Source of the DNA: WHSW01 sp963851045
GTDB taxonomy: Bacteria > Actinomycetota > Thermoleophilia > Solirubrobacterales > 70-9
Length of the DNA: 64,000 nucleotides
Assembly (NCBI GenBank): GCA_963851045.1
Contig: CAWKNC010000001.1
Span: 682,001 to 746,000, forward strand
Direction of reading: 5' to 3'
Position numbers and translations under genes: made by a program. Positions within the stretch are counted from its first letter, which is position 1. Each line of letters starts with the position of its first letter. This document shows positions 53,218 through 61,800 of this stretch, in pieces. Below the pieces are notes generated by a model that saw only the letters and a program-made list of their open reading frames with translations, had not been told where the DNA came from and ran no database searches.

Positions 53218-54237
53218 ATGATCGTGATGACACCCGGCGCCTCCGAGGGGCAGATCGACGCTGTTCGCGAGCGGCTCGAGACAACAGGCGTCCATGTCGT
53301 CGTGATGCCAGGCGAGCTGACGACAGCGATCGGGGCAATCGGCGATCCCGAGGGCGTCGCCGAGCTCGGGCTCGAGGGCATGTCGGGCGTCGACCGCGTC
53401 GTCCCGATCTCGCGGCCGTACAAGCTCGCGAGCTCCGAGCTCAGCCATCATGCGCCAACGGTCCTGAAGATCGGGGGCAGGACCATCGGCTCACCGCAGG
53501 CCTTCTGCCTGATCGCCGGGCCGTGCACGGTCGAGTCGCGCGAGCAGACGCTCGAGGTTGCCCGGGCTGTCAAGGCCGGCGGAGCTTCGATGCTGCGCGG
53601 TGGCGCCTTCAAGCCGCGGACCTCGCCGTTCGCCTTCAAGGGCCTCGGCGCCGAGGCCCTCGAGATCCTCGCCGAGGCGCGGGCTGAGACCGGGCTGCCG
53701 ATCGTCACCGAGTTGCTCGATTCGGCGCACGCCGACCTGATTGCCGAGCACGCCGACGTCGTCCAGATCGGGGCGCGAAACATGCAGAACTACGCGCTCT
53801 TGGAGGTTGCCGGCAAGCTCGGCAAGCCGACGCTGCTCAAGCGTGGCTTGAGCTCATCGCTCGACGAGCTGCTCCAGGCCGCCGACTACATCCTCAAGGA
53901 GGGCAACGAGGCGGTGATCCTCTGCGAGCGCGGCATTCGGACGTTCGAGACCGCAACCCGGTTCACCCTCGACCTCGGCGCCGTTCCCTGGCTGAAGCTC
54001 CACTCGCACCTACCGGTGGTCGTTGACCCCTCGCATGCGGCGGGCGACCGTCGGCTCGTCGAGCCGCTCTCTCGCGCGGCCGCGGCGGTGGGAGCCGACG
54101 GGATCATCGTCGAGGTCCACCAGGACCCCGAGCACGCGCTCTGCGACGGCCCGCAGGCCCTCTTTGCGTCCGACTTCGCCCGGTACGCCGCGGACGTCGC
54201 CGCGCACGCGAGCCTGGTTGGTCGCGAGCTGGCCTAG
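53218..54237 (+). CDS. aroF: DAHP synthase, type I with N-terminal regulatory domain
   Basis: 339 residues from ATG at 53218 (a GTG immediately before is the other option). An N-terminal ferredoxin-like domain of about 70 residues precedes the catalytic barrel with GPCTVESREQ, GGAFKPRTSPFAFKGLG, LLKRGLSSS and VDPSHAAGDRR. It catalyses the first step of aromatic amino acid synthesis from PEP and erythrose 4-phosphate. This is the AroA-I-beta type with a fused ACT-like domain. Confidence 0.94.
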   Translation: MIVMTPGASEGQIDAVRERLETTGVHVVVMPGELTTAIGAIGDPEGVAELGLEGMSGVDRVVPISRPYKLASSELSHHAPTVLKIGGRTIGSPQAFCLIAGPCTVESREQTLEVARAVKAGGASMLRGGAFKPRTSPFAFKGLGAEALEILAEARAETGLPIVTELLDSAHADLIAEHADVVQIGARNMQNYALLEVAGKLGKPTLLKRGLSSSLDELLQAADYILKEGNEAVILCERGIRTFETATRFTLDLGAVPWLKLHSHLPVVVDPSHAAGDRRLVEPLSRAAAAVGADGIIVEVHQDPEHALCDGPQALFASDFARYAADVAAHASLVGRELA

Positions 54238-54255
54238 CGTTGCGATACTGAGACC

Positions 54256-57069
54256 ATGAGCGATTCCTTCTCGGCCAAGAGCACGCTGTCCGTCTCCGGT
54301 AACGAGTACGAGATTTTCAGGCTCGATGCGCTGCAGGAGAAGTTCGACGTCTCGCGTTTGCCCTACTCGATCAAGGTGCTCCTGGAGAACACTCTGCGCC
54401 TCGAGGGCGGCGAGTCCGGGGTCGAGGCCAAGGATGTGGAGACCATCGCGTCTTGGGACGCGGCGGCCGAGCCGAGCGAGGAGATCCCCTTCCAGCCCGC
54501 CCGCGTGCTCATGCAGGACTTCACAGGGGTACCAGCGATCGTCGACCTCGCTGCGATGCGCGACGCGATGGACGAGCTTGGCTCGGACGCTTCGAAGATC
54601 AACCCCCTGGTTCCCGTCGACCTCGTCATCGACCACTCGGTCCAGGTCGATGCGTTCGGCAACGCCCGTGCCTTCGACATCAATGCCGACCGCGACTACG
54701 AGCGCAACCGCGAGCGCTACGCGTTCTTGCGCTGGGGCCAGCAGGCGTTCGACAACTTCCGAGTCGTACCGCCCGCGACTGGCATCTGCCATCAGGTCAA
54801 CCTCGAATACCTGAGCGAGGTCGTCTTCAGCCACGAGTCAGACGGGGTCACGCAGGCCTATCCCGACACCCTCGTCGGCACCGACTCGCACACCACGATG
54901 GTCAACGGCCTCGGCGTCCTCGGGTGGGGGGTCGGCGGGATCGAGGCCGAGGCGGCGATGCTTGGCCAGCCGATCTCGATGCTGCTGCCCCAGGTTGTCG
55001 GTTTTCGTCTCGACGGCGAGCTCCCGGAGGGCGCGACGGCCACCGACCTCGTCCTCACCGTCACCGAGATGCTGCGCGAGCGCGGCGTCGTCTCGAAGTT
55101 CGTCGAGTTCTTCGGGCCGGGTCTTCACACCCTTGGCCTTGCCGACCGCGCGACGATCGGAAACATGTCGCCGGAGTTCGGATCGACATGCGCGATCTTT
55201 CCGGTGGATCGTGAGACGCTGCGATACCTGGAGTTCACGGGCCGGCCGACCGAAACGATTGAGCTCGTCGATGCCTACGCCCGCGAGCAGGGGATGTTCC
55301 ACGACGAGGACTCTGAGGATCCGACCTTCAGCGAGACGCTCGAGCTGGACCTGGGCTCGGTCGAGCCCTCGATCGCGGGGCCCAAGCGCCCCCAGGACCG
55401 GATCGCGCTTGCGAACGCAAAGCCGGCGTTCATCGAGTCGCTTGCCGAGTACGACGAAAACGCCGCGACGGCGCTCGGCAACGGGATCGACAGGGCGTCC
55501 GCCGACTCGTTCCCGGCCTCAGACCCTCCGGGCGAGGAGCACGGCAGCGAAGCCGGCAAACCTCACGCGTTCGAGCCGACGGGTGAGGGCGACAGCACGG
55601 CGGCGATCGCCGAGCACCACGCGTCACCCGTGGTGGTCGAACTCGAGGACGGCGGCGAGATCGAGCTCGACCATGGCAGGGTCGTCATCGCCGCGATCAC
55701 CAGCTGCACGAACACCTCCAACCCGTCGGTGATGATCGGCGCGGGGCTGCTCGCCAAGAACGCCGTGGAGAAGGGGCTCGCGCGTCAGCCGTGGGTCAAG
55801 ACCTCACTGGCACCGGGTTCGACCGTGGTCACCGAGTACCTCGAGCGCGCCGGGCTCGACGAGTACCTCGACAAGCTCGGCTTCAACCTCGTCGGCTACG
55901 GCTGCACCACCTGCATTGGCAACTCGGGCCCGCTGCCGGAGGAGATCTCGGAGGCGGTGAACGAGAACGACCTCGTCGTCTGCGCTGTGCTCTCCGGCAA
56001 CCGCAACTTCGAGGGACGGATCAATCAGGACGTGCGCAACAACTACCTCGCCTCGCCGCCGCTCTGTGTCGCCTACGCCCTCGCCGGCCGGATGGACATC
56101 GACCTCCTCAACGACTCGCTCGGCGACGACTCCGACGGAAACCCCGTCCACCTGGCGGACATCTGGCCGAGCTCGGAGGAGATCAAGGCGACGGTCGCCG
56201 AGGCGGTACGCCAGGAGATGTTCGAGCGCTCCTACGCCGACGTCTTCACCGGCGATGAGCGCTGGCGCGAGCTCGATACGCCTGATGGCGACCGCTACAC
56301 CTGGCCTGACTCGACCTACGTGCGAAAGCCATCGTTCTTCGAGGGGATGGATGCTGAGCCGAAGGAGATCGAGCCGATTCAGGGCGCCCGCGTCCTCGCG
56401 ATGCTCGGCGACAGCGTCACGACCGACCACATCTCTCCGGCCGGTGCGATCAAGAAGGCGAGCCCGGCGGGTGAGTGGTTGATCGACAACGGGGTTGAGC
56501 CGCGGGACTTCAACTCATACGGCTCGCGCCGTGGCAACCACGAGGTGATGATCCGGGGCACGTTCGCCAATGTCCGCCTGCGCAACAAGCTCGTCGAGAA
56601 GGAGGGCGGCTTCACGCGCACCTTCCCGGACGGCGAGGAGACGACGATCTACGAGGCGGCGATGAGCTACGCCGAGGAGGGAACGCCGCTGGTCGTCTTC
56701 GCGGGCAAGGAGTACGGCTCGGGCTCGTCGCGCGACTGGGCGGCGAAGGGCACAGCCCTCCTCGGGGTCCGGGCGGTCCTCGCCGAGAGCTTCGAGCGCA
56801 TCCACCGGTCGAATCTGATCGGCATGGGGGTGCTCCCACTCCAGCTGCCGGACGGTGAGACGGCGCAGTCGCTGGGCCTCACGGGAGAAGAGGTCATCGA
56901 CGTCGGCGATCTGGACGAGGGCCAGGCGAAGACCGTCGAGGTGACGGTGCATGGAGCATCGGGAGAAAGCTCTGCCTTCGAAGCGAAGGTCCGCCTCGAT
57001 ACCCCGAACGAGGTCAGCTACTTCCGCAACGGCGGGATTCTTCACAGGGTTTTGCGCGACCTCCGCTGA
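54256..57069 (+). CDS. acnA: Aconitate hydratase
   Basis: 937 residues, IRP1/AcnA type. Three cluster cysteines are in ITSCTNTSN and YGCTTCIGNSG. The middle has an acidic low-complexity insert (ADSFPASDPPGEEHG) that is common in actinobacterial AcnA. The C-terminal swivel domain has AGKEYGSGSSRDWAAKG. The start is ATG at 54256, 18 bases after aroF. It interconverts citrate and isocitrate in the TCA cycle. Confidence 0.95.
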   Translation: MSDSFSAKSTLSVSGNEYEIFRLDALQEKFDVSRLPYSIKVLLENTLRLEGGESGVEAKDVETIASWDAAAEPSEEIPFQPARVLMQDFTGVPAIVDLAAMRDAMDELGSDASKINPLVPVDLVIDHSVQVDAFGNARAFDINADRDYERNRERYAFLRWGQQAFDNFRVVPPATGICHQVNLEYLSEVVFSHESDGVTQAYPDTLVGTDSHTTMVNGLGVLGWGVGGIEAEAAMLGQPISMLLPQVVGFRLDGELPEGATATDLVLTVTEMLRERGVVSKFVEFFGPGLHTLGLADRATIGNMSPEFGSTCAIFPVDRETLRYLEFTGRPTETIELVDAYAREQGMFHDEDSEDPTFSETLELDLGSVEPSIAGPKRPQDRIALANAKPAFIESLAEYDENAATALGNGIDRASADSFPASDPPGEEHGSEAGKPHAFEPTGEGDSTAAIAEHHASPVVVELEDGGEIELDHGRVVIAAITSCTNTSNPSVMIGAGLLAKNAVEKGLARQPWVKTSLAPGSTVVTEYLERAGLDEYLDKLGFNLVGYGCTTCIGNSGPLPEEISEAVNENDLVVCAVLSGNRNFEGRINQDVRNNYLASPPLCVAYALAGRMDIDLLNDSLGDDSDGNPVHLADIWPSSEEIKATVAEAVRQEMFERSYADVFTGDERWRELDTPDGDRYTWPDSTYVRKPSFFEGMDAEPKEIEPIQGARVLAMLGDSVTTDHISPAGAIKKASPAGEWLIDNGVEPRDFNSYGSRRGNHEVMIRGTFANVRLRNKLVEKEGGFTRTFPDGEETTIYEAAMSYAEEGTPLVVFAGKEYGSGSSRDWAAKGTALLGVRAVLAESFERIHRSNLIGMGVLPLQLPDGETAQSLGLTGEEVIDVGDLDEGQAKTVEVTVHGASGESSAFEAKVRLDTPNEVSYFRNGGILHRVLRDLR

Positions 57070-57443
57070 TCTTTTCGATCGTGATTTTTCCCCATTGACA
57101 TCGGGGTCCGCGATGGAAGAGAATGGCGCTTCAGGGAAACTTGCGAGACTCACTCCCGGCCAGTCCCGCCTCCGGGAGTGATCGCGTCGGCATCCCTCCC
57201 TGGCTACCGACGCGCTGGCGGTGGCGTGGGCTGTGTGGACCCCCTGCCTCCCACAGCCCCGCCCCGCCGTGTCCGCGTCCGGGCGCACGTGAATTTGCTT
57301 GAGCATTCTCGAGTTCGATGGTTTCGCGCCCTCGATCGGGGTATATGAGGTGTAAGGGGTTAGGTCTAAGGGGGCTTCAGCGTGGGGCGGGTCGCGTGAC
57401 CCCCTTCGCGGTCCCGCCCCACCTTTTATTCCCTCGGGCCCCC
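57070..57443 (+). other. Convergent intergenic region with serial hairpins
   Basis: These 374 bases between the ends of acnA and the DUF3817 gene have no credible ORF. They hold a TTGACA (57095-57100) with GAGAAT 18 bases on, and three perfect hairpins: CACTCCCGG/CCGGGAGTG (57151-57180), GCGTCGG/CCGACGC (57184-57213) and GGGCTGTG/CACAGCCC (57228-57259). A large terminator-like structure closes the region. This could be a structured non-coding RNA of about 300 bases, or simply several terminators. No known RNA family was recognised. Confidence 0.35.
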
Positions 57444-57447
57444 TTAG
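57366..57447. terminator. Nested double-stem terminator
   Basis: The outer arms CTAAGGGGGC (57366-57375) and GCCCCCTTAG (57438-57447) are perfect, 10 bases each. The inner arms GTGGGGCGGG (57382-57391) and CCCGCCCCAC (57413-57422) are also perfect, 10 bases each, and are followed on the plus strand by CTTTTATT. The right outer arm includes the DUF3817 stop codon. It should stop plus-strand transcription and may also serve the minus-strand gene. Confidence 0.7.
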
Positions 57448-57767
57448 GCGGCCGTTCGGTACTTGCGATCGATGTAGTGGATCGCGATCACGCTCCCCAC
57501 GGGACCGACGGGAGTGAGCGTCGCGGCAAGCAGGGTGTAGGGAACCTCGTGGCGGATCGCCGCGAACCAGATGAGCAGAGCCAGGGCGATGAAGCCGAGC
57601 CCGTGCGCCAGGCCAAAGAAGGCGGTGGCAGCCTCGGCGCCCGGCGCGAGCCAGACGACGAGCAGCGCCGCGAAGAGCGCCAACTCGACGTAGGACGCGA
57701 GCTTGACGAACTCATAGAGCCGGCCTGGAACCGGCGTGCGCAGGACGGATTCGCTCTCCGAGCTCAT
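57444..57767 (-). CDS. DUF3817 family membrane protein
   Basis: 107 residues from ATG at 57765-57767. Three hydrophobic helices (YVELALFAALLVVWLAPG, GLAHGLGFIALALLIW, LAATLTPVGPVGSVIA) preceded by FVKLASYVE and ending with HYIDRK, the DUF3817 arrangement. Function unknown. The open frame upstream is Pro/Arg shadow. Confidence 0.82.
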   Translation of the reverse strand: MSSESESVLRTPVPGRLYEFVKLASYVELALFAALLVVWLAPGAEAATAFFGLAHGLGFIALALLIWFAAIRHEVPYTLLAATLTPVGPVGSVIAIHYIDRKYRTAA

Positions 57768-57844
57768 CCGCCCGAGCGTACAAGTGCCCCCACCCCCGTC
57801 GCCCCCACTCCCGTCGATTGCCGCATAAGCCACCTCATGCGTGG

Positions 57845-58756
57845 TCAGCGCGTCAACCGACGGAGGTTGCGGCGGATCCGCGCCACGACAAGCTCGGGCC
57901 GACTGCGGATCTCGTTGCGGGTCTCGCGGCGCACCGTCAGGCCGCGCTCGGCGAGCCATGCATCCTTTCGGCGGTCGCGCTCGAAGGCCCAGGGTGACGA
58001 GTGCGTCGAGTACGCGTCGACCTCGACCACGAGTCCGTACTCGCGCCAGTAGAAGTCGACCTCCCAGGGGCCGATCTTGGCGTTGGTCTCGGGCTCCGGG
58101 AGGTCTGCGCCGCGGATCAGTGTGAGCAACTGGCGCTCCGGACCGGAGCGAGTCCGCTGCGGCCCGTGTCCCTCGACGAGCATCCGGCGCAGGCTGGCAA
58201 CGCCGCGCTTTCGCCCAGCCTCATTCACAGCCCGGAGAAGTCTCGATCGATTCGTCAGCCCCAGCGCGAACGCTTCGGCGACCGCGGATTCGAGTTCATA
58301 GGCGGTCGTGCACGAGCCGAGGTCGATCAGAGTCCGGTCGGGCGCGGTGATTGAGATGCCGTCGAGCGTCTCGATCTCGCCGGGTTCCATCTTTACGGTG
58401 CGATGGAGGCGGATCCCGGGATGGATCCCGGCGTTTCTCTGCGTGACCGTCACGTCGACGGCGCTGCGGCGGGCGGGGTGGGGGAGGAGCTTGTGCAGCT
58501 GCGCGGCGGTCCTGTGGCTCGCACACGCCCCCGATCCGCATGCCAGTACCGCCGCCTGCTCACGCGCGCGGGGCGCCTCGAAGGGCCCGAGTAGATAGAC
58601 GCCCCTGAAGAGACTCTTGAGTTCGCCGCGATCTATCGCGCACTCGATCTGGCGCCGGCTCAAGCCGAGCTCGAGCGCCTGATCTCGCGAGACCACACCG
58701 TGCTGGCGGCCAGCCAGCTCCGCCATCAGCCGTCGATTGTCGCGCCGACCACCCAT
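57845..58756 (-). CDS. AbiEi-type N-terminal plus DUF559 nuclease-like protein
   Basis: 303 residues: an N-terminal winged-helix region (LAGRQHGVVSRDQALELGLS ... GVYLLGP) as in AbiEi antitoxin-like proteins, a middle domain, and a C-terminal Vsr/DUF559 fold (EVDFYWREYGLVVEVDAYST, then AFERDRRKDAWLAERG) with the D/E-x-D-like acidic residues of that nuclease superfamily. Such fusions are common as lone genes in actinobacteria. No AbiEii toxin partner lies next to it, so a defence role is unproven. Confidence 0.72.
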   Translation of the reverse strand: MGGRRDNRRLMAELAGRQHGVVSRDQALELGLSRRQIECAIDRGELKSLFRGVYLLGPFEAPRAREQAAVLACGSGACASHRTAAQLHKLLPHPARRSAVDVTVTQRNAGIHPGIRLHRTVKMEPGEIETLDGISITAPDRTLIDLGSCTTAYELESAVAEAFALGLTNRSRLLRAVNEAGRKRGVASLRRMLVEGHGPQRTRSGPERQLLTLIRGADLPEPETNAKIGPWEVDFYWREYGLVVEVDAYSTHSSPWAFERDRRKDAWLAERGLTVRRETRNEIRSRPELVVARIRRNLRRLTR

Positions 58757-58780
58757 GAGGTGGTTGAGGCGTCAATCGAC

Positions 58781-58794
58781 GGGGGTTCGCCCCC
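58781..58794 (-). terminator. GC hairpin after the 2-oxoglutarate dehydrogenase gene
   Basis: GGGGG-TTCG-CCCCC forms a tight 5-base stem with a 4-base loop (TTCG on the plus strand, CGAA in the minus-strand transcript), 6 bases past the stop of the 58801-63198 gene. A CGTC/GACG hairpin (58770-58781 region) adjoins it. No T-tract. Confidence 0.4.
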
Positions 58795-58800
58795 CCGGCG

Positions 58801-61800
58801 TTAGCCCTCGAGGGCGGTGAGGACGATGCGCTCCTGCTCGAGGCGGTGTGCGACGGGGTAGCCCTCGCTTGGCGAGGAGCGCTGCGGGCGGCCGACGTAC
58901 TGGTACTCGACGCCGTCCGGCGTGAGCTCGGGAAGGCGGCGGGCCATAACGCTCCAGGCGCCCATGTTCTTCGGCTCCTCCTGGGCCCAGACGATCTTCT
59001 TGAGGTTCGGATACGACTCGATGACCTCGCGGATCTCGTTTCGGGCGAAGGGGTAGAGGAGCTCGACTCGCGCGACGGCAACGTTGGGTGTGGTCTCGCG
59101 GCGGTCGTGACCGTTGATGTCGTAGAAGACCTTGCCCGAGCAAAGGACGAGGCGGTCGACCTCCTCGCGGTTTCGCTCCGCGCTGCGCGGGTCGTCGAGG
59201 ACGAGCCTGAAGGCGCCGGTGGTTAGGTCCTCGAGCGAGCTCGCCGCAGCGCGCAGGCGCAGCAGGCCCTTCGGCGTGAAGACGACCAGCGGCCGCGGCT
59301 TCGCGAGCCGCGCCTGGCGGCGCAGGAGGTGGAAGTACTGCGCCGCGGTGGTCGGATTGGCAAGGCGGATGTTGCCCTCGGAGCCGAGCTGGATGAAGCG
59401 CTCGATCCGCGCACTCGAGTGCTCTGGGCCGGCACCCTCGTAGCCGTGCGGCAGCAGCAGCGTCAGACGCGTGGTCTGGCCCCACTTTGATTCTCCGGCG
59501 GCGATGAACTGGTCGACGATCACCTGCGCGGAGTTGACGAAGTCGCCGAACTGCGCCTCCCAGAGGATCAGCGACTCCGGCGAGGCCGCCGAGTACCCGT
59601 ACTCGAAGCCGAGGCATGCGGCCTCCGACAACGGACTGTTGTGCAGCTCCATCGGAGCCAGTGCGCCCGAAAGGTTCTGGATCGGCACGTAGCGCAGGCC
59701 GGTGTTCTCATCGTGCAGCGCCATGTGGCGATGCGAGAACGTGCCGCGTTCCGTGTCCTGGCCGGTGAGGCGGATGTGCGTGCCCTCGGTGAGCAGCGAG
59801 GCGAGCGCGAGCGCCTCGGCATGGCCGTACTCGATCTCGCCGGACTCGAGCTTGTCGATCCGCGCCATCAGCGGCTTGCGCAGCTTGCGGTGGATCGTGA
59901 AGCTGTCGGGTACCCGCAGAAGCTCCTCGTTGAGCGTGCGCAGGCGTTTCTCGGAGACGGCGGTATCGACCTCGGGGCTCTTGGTCCGGTCGAGCTCGCC
60001 GGTGCCGAGCGCTGTCGAGCTCGGGTCCTCGTAGTCGCCCGTCTCCATCTTCGCTCGCAGGCCCTTCAGCGTCGCCTGCAGCTCGGAGAGCATCTCCTCG
60101 GCACCGCCCGCGACGTCCTCGGTGGAAACGACGCTTTCGCCGATCAGCCGTTCCGCGTAGATCTCGGAGACCGGCGGGTGCTCCTTGATCTGCGCCGCCA
60201 TCTTCGGCTGGGTGTACGCGGGCTCGTCGGTCTCGTTGTGGCCGTAGCGGCGATAGCCGATGATGTCGATCACGACGTCGCGGGCGAACCGCTCGCGGTA
60301 GGCCATCGCCAGGCGGACCGCCGCGATGCACGCCTCGACATCGTCGGCGTTGACATGAATGACCGGGCAGTTGAAGCCCTTCGCCATATCGCCGGCGTAG
60401 GGGGTCGAACGGTCCTCCTGGGGATCGGTGGTGAACCCGACCTGGTTATCGGTGATCAGGTGGATCGTTCCGCCGGTCGAGTAGCCGGCGAGCGACTGCA
60501 GATTCAGCGTCTCGGCCACGACACCCTGGCCCGGGAAGGCAGCGTCGCCGTGGAGCAGGATCGGCACGGCGACATGGTGGTTGTGGTGGAGCTTCGGTCC
60601 CGAGTGCTCGGTCTGAGCGGCGCGGGCGCCGCCGGTGACCACGGGGTCGACGAACTCGAGATGGCTCGGGTTCGGATACAGCCGCATCTTCACCTGGTCG
60701 TCGTCGCGCGTGTTGAACAAACCCTCGGCGCCGTGGTGGTACTTCACGTCTCCGGTGCCCGAGTGGGGCATCGCGGTGATCGCCTTGACCTGATCGAGGG
60801 CCTTCGCGCCCTCGAACTCGGCGAGGATCGACTCGACCGAGCGGCCGAGGTTGTGGGCGAGGACCGAGAGACGGCCTCGGTGAGCCATGCCGATCACGAC
60901 TTCCTCCGCGCCGTTCTTGCGGGCGATCGTCGCGATCTCATCGATCATCGGCACCGTCACGTCGAGTCCCTCGATCGAGAACATCTTCTGGCCCAGGTAG
61001 GTCTTCTGCAGGAAGCGCTCGAACTGGAAGACCTCGGTGAGACGCTGCAGCAGCGTGCGCTTCTCGTCGGCGTTGAGCGGCGTGCGGTGCCACCCGGTCT
61101 CGACCATCTCGCGCAGCCACATGCGCTGCTCGTGCGATGAGAGGTGCTCGATCTGGTAGGCGATCGTGCTGCAGTAGGCGTCACGCATCCGCGGCAGCGC
61201 GTCGAGCAGGTTCTCGCCCTCGACGCCGATTCGCAGGATCTCGGCGGGGATCCGCGCCATCAGATCCGGGGTCAGATTCAGGTTCTCCGGCTCGAGCGCT
61301 GGATCACCCTTCGGCTCGCCTCCGAGCGGGTTGACGTTTGCGGCGAGGTGGCCGTGGGTGCGATAGGCCTTCAGCAGAGACGTCGCTGCCTGGACCGCCT
61401 GAAGAATCTCGCGGTCCGGTTCGGCGCTGACGACGGCGCTCGGCGGCGCGACGCCACCCGCGGCCGAGAGCGGAGGAGCCGACGCCGACGCCGGATGGGC
61501 GTTGGTGACGGCGTTCGTGGCGATGTCGAGCGCCTCCGCTACGCGCTCGTAGAACTCCTCCTCGCCCTGAAGCAGCTGGTCGATGTGGCGCAGAAAAGAA
61601 CCCGACTCGGCGCCCTGGATGACCCGATGGTCGTAGGTGGACGTCATCGTCATCACCTTGGAGACGCCGAGAGCCTTGATCCGGTCGGCGGTGGCGTGCG
61701 CCCACTCGGCCGGATACGCGATGGAGCCGGTGGCGATGATCGTGCCCTGGCCGCTCATCAATCTCGGGACCGAGGCGACCGTTCCGAGGCCGCCCGGGTT

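Noticed and set aside
57070..57443. Known RNAs (tmRNA, RNase P RNA, 6S, SRP) in the acnA-DUF3817 gap
   Set aside because: I could not identify the conserved core of any of these; the region is reported only as a hairpin-rich candidate.
59641..61140. A 499-codon open frame on the plus strand inside the 2-oxoglutarate dehydrogenase gene
   Set aside because: It is antisense to strongly conserved E1 sequence, its translation is Arg/Val/Asp-rich low-complexity of the kind produced opposite GC-rich codons, and it has no recognisable domain.
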